Below are positions 11,639-22,049 of a stretch of DNA of 64,000 nt, one piece after another (position 1 is the stretch's first letter; every line of letters starts with the position of its first letter). The DNA comes from Zasmidium citrigriseum (Eukaryota > Ascomycota > Dothideomycetes > Mycosphaerellales > Mycosphaerellaceae): positions 496,001-560,000 of the forward strand of contig NHNW01000046.1 in the NCBI GenBank assembly GCA_002786025.1, in the 5' to 3' direction. The translations under genes and the position numbers were made by a program. The notes below the pieces were generated by a model. It searched no databases and was not told the DNA's origin. It was given only the letters and a program-made list of their open reading frames with translations.

Positions 11639-12824
11639 GTTCTATGTGCTGGCGGGAGAAGCAGGCGCGAGTGAGAAGTCTGGGCAAGACAGCATTAGTT
11701 GAGACCGCAGATGTGAGATCCGAGGCGTGTCTGGGCCGGGAGTGCGGTGGTTTTGGTGTTGACGACGTCGCAGAATGCCGAGACAGTTTGACGTGTCGCA
11801 TGTGATGTTGCGCGTCGGGAGGAGAGACGGCTACGATAGCGCGGGCAGGGGCGGCGCGGCGGCGAGGTAATGCTGTCGATACCGCTTCGAGCTCGCCAGC
11901 GCTCGTGGGGAGTCGCAGATGTGGTGGTGGTGTCGGAGTGGAGGGTGAGATGGCACGGAGGGCGAGACACGGTGACGGCGTGCAGGATTATGACGTGCGG
12001 CGATAAAGGGGTCGAGCAGAGCCACTCACCTGCATTCCCTGTTCCCCCAGTCCAACAACAGGCGTGGTGTTGTGTTCACAAGGGCGCTGAGGGGGTGTGT
12101 GGTGGCATGGAGTTGTGCGGTAGAATGCGACTGGGAGATATGTTTCCTGCTAGACGCCAGCAGCGGCGGTCTGCTAGCGGTAAGGATTCAAGATTCAACG
12201 GAATCGACGCCACTGCTGCATCGTTGCACATGCCCGTAGCGACATGCGCTCAGGGTCTGCTATATACATAGAACATGTTCACTGCGACAGCTCGTACGGG
12301 AGACATAACTCCGAATCACATCTACGTGCACAGAGATGTATTGCTTACAGAACGTATCTGTTTCACCTCACTTCCAAGGTTCTTCACCTCAGCCCGCCCA
12401 CCTCACCGGCAAAGCCTCTCAGGCCGAGCTACTTCCTAGTGTCTGCGTAGGCGCTCTGTTCCGACTTCACCTCCACGCCTATTGGTGCAGCGTATGAAGC
12501 CTTCCGGCGACTTTAGTGTAAGCTTTACTCGTCTCCCACGCCCTTGGAATTAGCACGTGAAAGTGTCCTGCATAGGCTTGCCAAAGCAGCACTGAGATCC
12601 CATCGTAATGCCATTCTCGTGCCGAACATGGTTGAAGCGGTGTGGGACTCGTGCAGCACAATCGTCTCAAATGGAAGGTGCTCCTCTTGTTTCATTCGAA
12701 AGAGGATACGCCCGCCTGTGGGTATTGGTACATACATCCCATCTGGCCGCTTTCCCAGCCTGCCGCTCGCTGTATCCATGCAATCTCAACGCCGTTCCCG
12801 TATGCTACATCCCGACTTCATCTC
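11639..12824. other. intergenic, cyclin promoter and 3' flank of proteasome gene
   Basis: About 1.2 kb with G-rich purine tracts next to the cyclin start. Only overlapping short frames were seen, none supported. Confidence 0.45.
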
Positions 12825-13573
12825 TCATGGCTTGTCCGTTCCAGGCCCCTCGTAGTTCCGATCGGGCAGGTACAGATGTCGTACCGCACCACTCTTGGTC
12901 AGCACCACCATGCGAATCACACCTCCAGAGCTGCCATCCCACTTGATCGCCTCTTGCAGTGCGCCCTTGACGAACTTGATACCCTCTGCCTCTGTCATGT
13001 CTTCCCGCCAGTTGGCGTCGCAGTAGCCGTAGATGTATGTCGAGCCTGAACCGCCAATCGCATACGCCTGCTTGTGCAATGAACCGCCGAGAGGGATCGA
13101 GTAGACCTGTCCGCCATGTCTGTGGTCCCATCCTGCGATGATGATGCCCGCGCTCAGCATATCCTTGTTCTCATAGCACAGCTCTTGGAATAGCGCAGCG
13201 GCCGTTTGGGTGGTGGGTGGCTCGTCGTTGGTGATGCCGTACATGCCGAGATGGTATTGGACGATGTCGGCGACGGCTTGCGTATCAGCGGCTGAACCAG
13301 ATCTGCAACACCAGATGGTGTCGTGGACTTGGGTGAGCTTGTCGGTAACACGGTTGGCAATGTATGCGCCAGTGGTGGTGCGGCTGTCGGCGCCCAGGAT
13401 GACGCCGTCGCGGAAGTTGATGGCCATAATGGATGTGCCGAGGTTGACTTCGCCAGTCTTGAGGTGGTTCATGTCGAGATGGATGCCATCTGTGAGGGAG
13501 TTAGTATGTGCCAGTGATGGATGGCTTGCATCTCGTGCGTACCCTCGCCCAGCATCCCCGTTTGGTTGATCAT
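12825..13573 (-). CDS. PRE3: 20S proteasome subunit beta1 (caspase-like)
   Basis: Two exons (13573-13543 and 13489-12825) encode 231 aa. The propeptide ends at Gly28. Mature Thr1 is Thr29 in LGTSIMAI, with Asp17 (GADSR) and Lys33 (TDKLT) of the mature chain at exactly the expected distances, so this is a catalytic beta subunit. [14 protein letters not shown] and [16 protein letters not shown] are beta1 signatures. Acts in the core particle, cleaving after acidic residues. The start was set at [10 protein letters not shown], which joins exon 2 in frame (GAG G|AT). Upstream in-frame ATGs exist, but that sequence does not resemble the family. Confidence 0.93.
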
Positions 13574-13931
13574 GATGCCGGTGTCGTGTTTCTGTATTAT
13601 GATATCGAGTGTTTGACGTTTGCAACTCGTAGTTCGGTGGCGGTGTCGAAGGGTGGATGTTTGAGAAGTTGGTGGTGTTGTTGGTGTTGATGGTGATGGA
13701 AGCTCCATCGCCAGGCACACGAGTTGACGTGGAGAGCTCGAAGTGGCCTGTGCGCCTTTGCGCCTTCGCGACTTCACCTCATCGCGCGGCATCTGATCCT
13801 TGGAACACAATCATGAACGACCTTTCTGCAGCGGCAACTCTTGTGACTCAATCGAGATGAGCATACACAATATATTCGGGACGAAAAATTGATCGAAGTT
13901 CACCCGCTCCTCCAAATCAACACACCAAGTC

Positions 13932-14912
13932 ATGTCTTCGATATGGCCATGGCTACGCCTCCCTTTCTACATGGGAGCTGCGACAGTCAGTCTTGGCAGC
14001 GGCGCTCTCTACTACTTTCAGAAGTACAGCATTCTACCTACTTCATATTGACAATTGCTGACACGCTGCAGTGAACTCATATACCCGCGAAACCTTCCTC
14101 CAGGTGCCAGAACAGAAGTCCCCAGGCCCGAGCAATTCGGAATCGACGATTACGAAGAGCTGTCTCTACCAACCTCCGATGGCGAGACATTGAATGCATT
14201 TCTCGTCAAACCGCCAAACAAATCACAAGCTCGGCCCATCACCATCCTCTCTTTCCACGGCAATGCAGGCAACGTTGGCCACCGACTCCCGATCGCCAAA
14301 TACCTCGCTCACGAACTTCAATGTACAACTCTTATGGTAGAATACCGCGGATACGGTCTCTCAACTGGCAACCCGAACGAGAAAGGTCTTTGCATCGACG
14401 CTCAGACTGGAGTGGACTTCATTCGCAGCCGAGAGGACCTCGGGAGCAATCGCATCGTGATCTACGGCCAGAGTCTAGGCGGTGCTGTCAGCATCGATCT
14501 CGTGGCGAAGAACAAGGCCACTGGTGACATCAAGGGACTTATTCTGGAGAACACTTTCTTGAGCATCGCCAAGATGGTGCCCAAGGTGCTGCCGATGGCG
14601 AAATTGCTGGTACCCCTGTGTCATGAGTATTGGCGAAGTGAGGAGATGTTGCCGCAAATTACGGATGTCCCAATTCTGTTCTTGAGTGGTTTGAAGGACG
14701 AGATCGTTCCGTCAGTCTCCCAAGCATGGCCCCGCTTAGAGGTTTTTGCTAACACATCTTACAGACCTCAGCATATGAAAGAGCTCTTCAAGCTCTGTCG
14801 CTCCCATAAGGTCATGTGGAGAGAGCTACCGAACGGCGACCATAACAGCAGCGTGGCCGAGCCGGGCTACTTCAACCACATCAACGACTTCTTACAAAAA
14901 CATGTATTATGA
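13932..14912 (+). CDS. Bem46/ABHD13-like alpha/beta hydrolase
   Basis: Three exons (13932-14023, 14072-14710, 14765-14912) give 292 aa. One membrane anchor lies at about residues 10-28, followed by the family signature FQNELIYPRNLP. The nucleophile elbow is GQSLGG (Ser165). The acid is in LSGLKDEIVP and the His in NGDHN, so the triad is complete. HGNAGNVGHRLP is the oxyanion-loop region. Family members (fungal Bem46, animal ABHD13) are membrane-anchored serine hydrolases at the ER/plasma membrane with a role in polarity; substrate unknown. The second intron (14711-14764) is 54 nt and stop-free. It was called because removing it restores DEIVPPQHMKEL, it has GT-AG ends, and it carries a GCTAAC branch site. 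Convergent with the next gene, 67 bp apart. Confidence 0.9.
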
Positions 14913-14979
14913 TCAAAATCAAGGGCTTTCGGAAAGAGACACATGATGCTGCAGCTACTGTTACATTCAGTCCTTATTC

Positions 14980-16191
14980 TCAAGCCGCCGCATCCGCATT
15001 CATATCCCTCAAAGTCTTCACAATGACCTCCCTTGACCACCCCTCCTTCAAACCCCTCCTCACAAAATCCGTCTCACTCTCAGGAGCCATGCCATTCTGC
15101 GCCGGCGGCCTCCTATCCAAATTCGTCGGAAACGGGTACCCCTCCGTCAGCGCACAAACAAAAGCCTCCACCTCGTCACTCATGCCCTCCTTCTGATACT
15201 TCTCCACCAAGCCATCCCACACACTCTCCACCAACGGAATACTATCAACCCTCTCCATAGTCTTCCCAAATGCCGAGCTAATCTGCAACAAATTGGCACT
15301 CCTCTCCAAATCCCTCGAGACGTTCTCCCCCGCCGCATGGAAAAGCGCCGGGTTGAAGAAAATCCCATCGCCTTTCTTCAGCGGGAGGCTAACATGTTTC
15401 TCGAGGAAGTAATTCGAGAATTCTTCCAATCTATACGCCACGAATCCCGCTGGGTACGTTTGGCTAAACGGCAACAACCTCGTCGGTCCACTCTCAAGCG
15501 GCATATCGCAATGCGCCACAGCACCCTGCAGTGTCAAAAGTTGACTCGCGTCATGCATCCCCCTCGGCCACCGCGCGACGTCCTCCGCTGTCTGGAACCC
15601 CAAGTGATAATCCCGATGACACATCTGTGCTTTTCCGCCCGGCTTAACAACATTCACCTGCGCCGTCACTCTGTATGCGGGTCCCAGATACGCTTCAGCG
15701 ATCAATTTCAGGAGCGGATTCGAGTAGTACTCCAAGAAAGATTTCGGATCTTCGAGGCAGTGTTTTGAGAAGGAGTTCCAGATCCTATCGTTTGCGCCGG
15801 CGGAGAAATGGTCGCCTTTAGAGGAATTGGAAGCTTTTTCACGGGCGATGATGGAGGCGTAGGCGGTGTTTGCGGCGTCGATGGTGGAGAGATCGGTGTA
15901 GAAGTCTTCGATTACGAGGACGCCGGGGCCGTAGAGGAGGACGTTGTACCACTCATCTTGGAGCTTCTCGGTGTGGTGGGAATCGGTGAGGTTGATGTCT
16001 TTGCCAGAGTAAATGGGGACATTTGAGGCGATTTTTCGAGCTGAGGGGCATATATCTCTCGATGTCTTCCTCTCGACGATCTTCTTGAGATCGTTGAGAG
16101 AAGGGTCTTTGGTCGAGTAGAGCCGGGGCCTCAGGACACCAGGTGTGTCATTCGAGTGGACGCTTGTCTCAGATCCTAGAAAGGGGGCCAT
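14980..16191 (-). CDS. phytanoyl-CoA dioxygenase (PhyH) family oxygenase
   Basis: Single-exon 403-aa protein. The iron(II)/2-oxoglutarate facial triad is visible: HxD in CHRDYHLGF (His192, Asp194) and the distal His285 in NPALFHAAGEN. A conserved Arg follows about 12 residues later and could bind 2-oxoglutarate. The double-stranded beta-helix core spans about 85-310. The C-terminal part (EGYPFPTNLDRRPP) is common in fungal PhyH homologues of unknown substrate. No peroxisomal targeting tripeptide is seen: it ends in ADAAA. The gene is divergent from the aldolase gene, with about 600 bp between starts. Substrate, alkyl chain or small molecule, cannot be read. Confidence 0.85.
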   Translation of the reverse strand: MAPFLGSETSVHSNDTPGVLRPRLYSTKDPSLNDLKKIVERKTSRDICPSARKIASNVPIYSGKDINLTDSHHTEKLQDEWYNVLLYGPGVLVIEDFYTDLSTIDAANTAYASIIAREKASNSSKGDHFSAGANDRIWNSFSKHCLEDPKSFLEYYSNPLLKLIAEAYLGPAYRVTAQVNVVKPGGKAQMCHRDYHLGFQTAEDVARWPRGMHDASQLLTLQGAVAHCDMPLESGPTRLLPFSQTYPAGFVAYRLEEFSNYFLEKHVSLPLKKGDGIFFNPALFHAAGENVSRDLERSANLLQISSAFGKTMERVDSIPLVESVWDGLVEKYQKEGMSDEVEAFVCALTEGYPFPTNLDRRPPAQNGMAPESETDFVRRGLKEGWSREVIVKTLRDMNADAAA

Positions 16192-16793
16192 GGTTGATTA
16201 TGTCAGGTCTTCGCTATTGCTCAGGAAGTCGAGGCAATGAGGATTGTGATATAAGTCAGTGTGTGAGGGGAACGTCATTGAGTAGGCTACTCATGTAACT
16301 TCGGAAGTGAAATTCCGTGTGGCGGTCGTCTTACCTGAAAGGGGAGCATGGAGTCGGTACTGCTCTTTTGGTTCTGTGGAGCGCATTATTTTAGGCTATA
16401 TCAAAATTCGGCGGCTATACCAGCGTTGCGGTTTGGGAACTGGAGGCAGTTTCCATGGTATTTTGAAGGATTCAGGTCGACATCCTCGCACTGGTAGCAC
16501 CAGACGTCAGACAAGCCGTCGTCTGCCAATGCAATCGACGAAGCATCAGAACGTCGAGACCGGATTGTGGGTGGACCATTTCGTTGACCAATTCCGCCGG
16601 AACTGGTCTGTCTTCCACCGGAAAGGATATCAAAAGTCCAGACTCAGGGGCAAGCGTCGTAGCAATGACTGATCGTGCTTCTTCGAAGGATCATATAAAA
16701 GTCAGTGTCTTGTTCGCGTTGATCGTTGCAGCAGTCTTTCTTTTCACCCCTTACTTTCAGCCCGTCAATCTCGAAGTTGACAACCTTCTTACA
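16192..16793. promoter_or_regulatory. divergent promoter, with TATA box for the aldolase gene
   Basis: A TATAAA box at 16694-16699 lies 100 bp upstream of the aldolase ATG, with a pyrimidine-rich leader after it. An in-frame upstream ATG (16665) lies 5' of the TATA box, so most transcripts should not carry it. Confidence 0.5.
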
Positions 16794-17579
16794 ATGGCAA
16801 CAAACACCATCATCGTCACTCTCCATCAACTTGCCAAAACGATCGACCATTCCCTCCTCCATCCCACGATGACCGACGACGACATTCGCAAAGGTCTCGA
16901 AATCTGCAAAAAGTACGGCGTCGCCACAGCCTGCGTCAAGCCATACGTCGTCCCGTGGGTCACAAAGGAGCTGCAAGGCACCGGTGTTCTCGTCTGTCCA
17001 GTCATAGGATTTCCTCACGGCAACAGTGCGACAGAAATCAAAGTCGCCGAAGCCGATCTCGCGGCCAAGTCGGGCGGCAAAGAGATCGACATGGTCATCA
17101 ACATCGGCAAGGCGTTGGGAGGTGATTGGGAGTACGTGCGAGACGAAATCCGCCGGGTCAATGAAGTTGTCGTGGCTCACGGCGCTATCTTGAAGGTCAT
17201 CTTCGAGAACGATTATCTCCAGGAAGAGCACATCGAGCGACTGTGCCAAATTTGTTCCGACCTGGATGTTGCTTTTGTGAAGACGTCCACAGGATACGGG
17301 TTCGTCAAGCAGGCCAATGGGATGTACAGTTACCAAGGGGCAACGATTCCTCATCTCAAGCTTATGAGGGCATGCTCGAAGCCTAGCGTTCAAGTCAAGG
17401 CTGCAGGAGGAGTGCGTACGTTGGACGATTTGCTCCACGTTCGCTCGCTCGGTGTCACCAGGGTTGGGGCCACTGCGACGGTGCAGATTCTGGAAGAAGC
17501 CATTGCGAGAGGTATTGGGGAGGAACCGAAGACTGTGAGCTTCGTTCCGATGCGCGATGGGAGCAACGGGGCTTACTAG
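16794..17579 (+). CDS. deoxyribose-phosphate aldolase
   Basis: Class I aldolase of the DeoC family, 261 aa, no intron. It splits 2-deoxyribose-5-phosphate into glyceraldehyde-3-phosphate and acetaldehyde in the cytosol. The Schiff-base lysine is Lys163 in AFVKTSTGYGF. The catalytic Asp is Asp99 in KEIDMVINIG and the helper lysine is Lys202 in VKAAGGVRT. The N-terminal TIDHSLLHP and the phosphate-site GVTRVGAT are family hallmarks. ATG 16794 was chosen because the protein then has standard bacterial-like length. The same frame is open upstream to an ATG at 16665, which would add a hydrophobic segment. Confidence 0.92.
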   Translation: MATNTIIVTLHQLAKTIDHSLLHPTMTDDDIRKGLEICKKYGVATACVKPYVVPWVTKELQGTGVLVCPVIGFPHGNSATEIKVAEADLAAKSGGKEIDMVINIGKALGGDWEYVRDEIRRVNEVVVAHGAILKVIFENDYLQEEHIERLCQICSDLDVAFVKTSTGYGFVKQANGMYSYQGATIPHLKLMRACSKPSVQVKAAGGVRTLDDLLHVRSLGVTRVGATATVQILEEAIARGIGEEPKTVSFVPMRDGSNGAY

Positions 17580-17756
17580 ACATGGTCGGTTGGGGTAGCT
17601 GTGCTTTCCTTCACGTGGTGGAAGAAAACCATTAGTTGTCGGCAGGCCCTCGATAGACGAAGATCATTCTTTTCTTGACATTCCACAGCATCAATAAGTG
17701 CTCAGAATGTATGCCGTCGCTCTCTGAATGAAGGCGATGCGCATATTGCGTAGCTG

Positions 17757-20044
17757 TCACGTCGTTGATGTATGATCGAAGTTCCACATCCACGCCTGAC
17801 CTAGATCCCAGGGCATGTCGTGGTCAGAGACTGTGTAGTCTTCAGGCACAGCCAGCAGTGTAGAGAACGCTGTGAACTTGTGCATCAGTGATGTCTCGGG
17901 AACCCGCGACCAGTAGAGTAGAACGTACCGCTATCGAAACCTTGCAAGTTGTCAAACATCGCATTCGTCGTTTCACTCAGATCTGATGCCATCAAGACGT
18001 CTTCTTGAGCGTTATACTGCACCGGTGACAGTGCTGTCGTGGCCGAACTAGTTGTTGCACCTCTCCTTGAAGTCTCGATTACATGGCGTTGGCCATCGCC
18101 ACGATCTTTGTCAGTTCCGTCCGCTTCAGGGTTGAGGATGCAAGCCAGCTCTTTTTCCAGCACAATCCTCATGAGCTTCTGCAAGATCGTCAAAGACTGA
18201 GCCGACGGCAAGACCTCTGCTGGTGAACTTCTTTGCAGCTTGATCAGCTTTTGAACATCTCGCTTCACGAGTCCGCCCAGCTCGCTCAGGGGTTCGACCA
18301 TGGCGCTGAGACATAGGGCAACACCTGCAGTGAATAAGTGGGTGTTGATGAAGGCGGCAGCATATGTGTGGGCGGCGAAGTTGAATATCGGATCGTCCCC
18401 CAGCTTAGCTGTTTGTGATCCAGCATCTCGACATGCTGAAAGACACTGCTGAATCGCAACCAGAGCAGGGGACCTGATCTGGCTGTCGACGAGCTTCAGA
18501 CCTGGTCCAAGATCAATCGATAGTACTCGGCGATGGACCAGTATTCTGGTGTTCTCGAAAGCCAGCTTCAGTGTCAAGGCTTGGAGCCGAGCGGCGTGTT
18601 GGGCGAAGCGATCGCCGGAAGATCCAATATCCTGTTCAGCCTCCTCAAGCGTTCGATAGCCACGATCGTTGTTCATCCCAAGTCGCAAGTGGGATGGAAG
18701 CTCCGAATGCCACTGGTCAAGTTTTTGATCAAGCTTCTGTACTTCGAACACAATAGTTCCCAAGTCATCATGATGAGCTGGCTCTATGCTTTCCACTTCT
18801 ATGGCGTGTTTTCGATAAACCTTCTGTAGAGTCTCTTTGATCAAAATGGATAGCTTGATCATCATCAGCTTGTAGGTCAACAAATTCGGCCCGGGTGTTG
18901 AAGCGGCGATCGTATCATTCAGCAATTCCACGGTGCATTCCGAGTCCGATATAGTGGGCGTGTACCCGTAAAGCATGCAGCAAAAAGTTTCAATCTCGTA
19001 GATGGCCCACCAGCACCTCTTTCGGGTCTCAAGACAACGTACAGATTGGTCATCGAGCGAAGGTGAAGATTGAGTTCTGTGAAGGCTGAGCGTCTGTGCT
19101 ATCCGAAGTGCACATCCGCAGACTGGCCAGGCTCTATGAATTTGGCCACGGTACAGGTAGAATGTGGACAGTAGTACGCAAGTTTGCGCTGATTCAATCG
19201 TGCCAAGAGATATGATGTCCAGAAAGGAGTCATTCAGCACCGACTCAATGGCTGCTTGAAGCCCACGCCGATCCAGTCCGGACTGCTGCAGAATCGAGCA
19301 GCGATAGGGACCAATGCACTCCAGGCCGACGCATAGGACAGCCAAGAGGGTGCTGAGAAAACCAGCTAGCTCCAGAGCACTCAGATGTTGACTCGGACGT
19401 TCATCTGAGGAGGCTTCCAGTCTTTCTTTGAAATGGCCTTGGTGAAACACCAACACGAACCAGTGGACTCGATCAAAGTACGTTTTCACAAGCAAGTCGA
19501 CAGCTTTTTCGCAGGGTAGGGCCGAGCGGAGCCTCGCAATCAGGGCGGAAGTGGTTGATCCAGTCGACAATGGCTTGTGGCGATGGTTGATCCCCGACTG
19601 ATCGTTGACTTGGTCCTGTCCTGGTGTATCATCGTAGTGAAGAGCCTAGTCAAATGTCGCAATAAGCATCGCTCATGGATCCTAGTCGACACTCACAGTC
19701 TCTACTAATGCCATAGTAGCACTTGATTCGGCAGCCGTGAGAGCTGGTGTAGGCAATTGAAACTCCTCCGTGGCATCCTCGCGGTCTCTGAAAATGTTTC
19801 TTTCCGGCACCGCTCTGTGAATCTTGCGGACGTCCGGTCGTCCGTCGGATTCCCCCAGGCACTCAATGCCAGATCGGACACATAGTGTACATGGCCGATG
19901 CTCATCGCACTGTACATGTATCGGCCCCATCAGTGTAATGCCAAGCTGGGCGTGGGAGAGAAGACTCGCCTTTAATTTCTGCTTTCGACACCGTGCACAG
20001 GCGTTTCGAACGTGCTTCCTGGGACGAGTGGGTTCTTTCGGCAT
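17757..20044 (-). CDS. Zn2Cys6 transcription factor with Fungal_trans domain
   Basis: Four exons (20044-19970, 19909-19697, 19645-17929, 17869-17757) sum to 705 aa without a stop. The Zn cluster is C16-X2-C19-X6-C26-X5-C32-X2-C35-X6-C42, with the linker KKQ-type basic stretch RKQKLK. It exists only if a 60-nt GC-AG intron (19910-19969) is removed between Lys25 and Cys26. The middle region (about 200-600) matches the fungal transcription-factor homology domain, for example RKRCWWAIYEIETFCCMLYG. The C-terminal exon encodes VPEDYTVSDHDMPWDLGQAW. A nuclear DNA-binding regulator; target unknown. It is divergent, 265 bp away, from the dehydroshikimate-dehydratase-like gene, an arrangement common for local regulators. 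Confidence 0.88.
19910..19969 (-). other. GC-AG intron splitting the Zn2Cys6 cluster
   Basis: Donor AAG|GCGAGT, acceptor ACATGTACAG, branch-like ACTGAT. Exactly 60 nt and free of stops. Removal gives perfect Zn2Cys6 spacing; retention inserts 20 residues between the second and third cysteines. Confidence 0.85.
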
Positions 20045-20309
20045 TTGAACGATGAATCTCGGAAAGAGTTGTCAACAGAGACATCGCTGGGTGATTGAAG
20101 AAGGAGATCGAGTGGGGAGCGTGCCTTCCGGCGGAAAAGAGGCCAGATTCCGGTGGAGCTTGCAGAGCTCAAAGGGATTCGAATTCCGATGGACGCGATC
20201 GGTGCAAAAGCAGAATCAAGTCATTGCCGACGATATGTGACACACTGTTAAGTGCAGAAAGACTGAGGTCTGGAATCCAGAATCGATTGAAGCTTCTGTC
20301 GGAAACAAA
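20045..20309. promoter_or_regulatory. divergent promoter, regulator / TIM-barrel enzyme
   Basis: The 265 bp between two divergent starts. No certain operator could be picked out by eye. Confidence 0.4.
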
Positions 20310-21299
20310 ATGATCGAGAACAAAGTCGCCATCGTCAGCCTATCCCTCGGTCAGCATCCATCTCACACTCTACCAGAGAAGATCCAGGCAGCTCAGAATG
20401 GCTTCCAAGGAATGGAGATGGTGTTCTCAGATCTAGAGCGCCATGCCAGAAGCAACGACATCTCCCTCCAAGAAGCAGCCGTCGATGCTCAGAAGTTATG
20501 CGCCCAAGCCGGAATCCAGATCATTTCCCTGGCCGCCTTCGAGAACTTCGAGGGCAGCAAGTCACCCCTCGCACAGCGGTTGGAGAAAGCGCGGCAATGG
20601 CTGGACATCGCACAGATACTACAAGCTGAGTATTTGCAAGTTCCGTCAAATTATCAGCGGGACATGAACATGGACCGCAAGACCATTGTCTCGGAGTTGC
20701 AACAGCTCGCCGAGGAAGCCGCAAGCAGAGGCATCAAAGTCGCATACGAGAACCTCGCTTGGTCGAAACACTGCTTCTTGTGGCAAGAAGCGGTCCAAAT
20801 CGTGCGGGAAGTCGACCGATCGAATTTCGGGCTGTGCTTGGATAGCTTCCATATTGCTGCTGCTCTGTGGGGAGACCCGTACGTGCAGAGCGGCCGACAG
20901 GCTGATGGGGAGCAGAGACTCGCGGAATCTTTGAGGGAACTGGTGAAAGGCTGCCCCTTGGATAAGCTGTATTACTTGCAGCTATCGGACGGTGAAGGAA
21001 TGGATCCACCATATTCGAAGAGTCATCCTTGGTATGATCCAAACCTCGAGACTGGACACGTGTGGTCCAATGAGGCGAGGCCGTTCCCGTTGGAGGTTGA
21101 GTATGGAGGTTACATGCCTGTGGAGTCAATTACCAGAGCGTTCTTGGTAAATCTTGGATTCAAAGGTTGGGTCTCGCTGGAGACGTTTGATCGAAGGATG
21201 CGGAATGCTGAGAATGGGCCTGTTCGTAATGCAGAGCGAGCGAGGAGGTCTTGGGATAGACTTACAACGACGCTTGAAAGCGATGCAAGTAAGCTGTAG
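20310..21299 (+). CDS. 3-dehydroshikimate dehydratase-like TIM-barrel protein
   Basis: A 329-aa intronless protein of the AP-endonuclease-2/xylose-isomerase-like superfamily. The metal ligands are visible in order: Glu147 (YENLAW), Asp178 and His181 (LDSFHIA), Gln224 (YYLQLSDGE) and Glu291 (SLETFDR). The N-terminal VAIVSLSLGQHPSHTLPEKI resembles fungal QutC/Qa-4, which converts 3-dehydroshikimate to protocatechuate. Sugar-phosphate isomerase/epimerase is the alternative, and the sequence alone does not settle it. The neighbouring divergent Zn2Cys6 regulator would fit an inducible catabolic gene. No other quinate-pathway gene is present in the window. Confidence 0.75.
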   Translation: MIENKVAIVSLSLGQHPSHTLPEKIQAAQNGFQGMEMVFSDLERHARSNDISLQEAAVDAQKLCAQAGIQIISLAAFENFEGSKSPLAQRLEKARQWLDIAQILQAEYLQVPSNYQRDMNMDRKTIVSELQQLAEEAASRGIKVAYENLAWSKHCFLWQEAVQIVREVDRSNFGLCLDSFHIAAALWGDPYVQSGRQADGEQRLAESLRELVKGCPLDKLYYLQLSDGEGMDPPYSKSHPWYDPNLETGHVWSNEARPFPLEVEYGGYMPVESITRAFLVNLGFKGWVSLETFDRRMRNAENGPVRNAERARRSWDRLTTTLESDASKL

Positions 21300-21468
21300 T
21301 ATCAATAATCAGATGTGAATGTGCTCATCAAGATACAGTCTAGTATGGTAAACCATGTTCTCCCGTTCTCCAATCTTACAAGACCGACATATTGTGACAA
21401 AGGCGGGAGATCGTTCCCAATGTGGAAGGTCCGGAAACTATAGTACATGTTCTCAATCGCTCGGTGGT

Positions 21469-22049
21469 TTAGTCGACAAGCTCGTAAACTTCAATCGATT
21501 CTCCAGATTCCATGCCAATCTGTTTAGCAATGTCAGCGTGCCGTACGGTGCTAAGATCAGAGATGGACGTACATCATCTGCGGTGCAATCTGAACGGACA
21601 TGGTTGCCCTGGTAGAAAAGCTTCATATTGCTGAACGGCTTGCCCCTCGATTCGGCAAAACGTTGAAGGCTTCGGAATAGAGTATCGGACCTCTTCATGC
21701 GAAAGTGTGTTGTGGAATTGACGCCAACAATGGAGAAGTCAACGTTTTCATCCGGTCGCTGGCGTCGATCACGCTGGAGATCCTCGTCCGTCCTGCGTCT
21801 CTTCAGAGCACGGCGTTGCGTCTCGGCCTGCTCTCGCCTTTTGGCTTGCTCATTGGCTTCTTGCTTGAGGCCGTTGACATTGTCGTATGCGTTCTGAATC
21901 ATGGCATTGACCAGAGCCCCAGCTTCAGTCAGGTTCGCGCGGTCGGGATCCACGTGGATCTCCACGTTGTGAGTGCTTTCGGTCCATCGGTTGTGGTAGT
22001 ATGGCACGTCAACGTTGACTATGATGCCGGCGTCCATGTTGTCACACAT
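21469..22049 (-). CDS. SUMO/Rad60-like ubiquitin-fold protein
   Basis: Two exons (22049-21573, 21519-21469) encode 175 aa. The first 60 residues have no known motif. A charged coiled-coil-like stretch (EANEQAKRREQAETQRRALKRRR) with an NLS-like KRRR follows. The C-terminal 80 residues fold as a SUMO-like domain: FRMKRSDTLFRSLQRFAES, then KLFYQGNHVRSDCTADD, and across the intron IGMESGESIEVYELVD. The protein ends at LVD without a diglycine, so it should not be conjugatable like true SUMO. Rad60/Esc2-type SUMO-like domains have this property and act in DNA repair. The start is the first ATG in frame; an additional upstream exon cannot be excluded. Confidence 0.75.
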
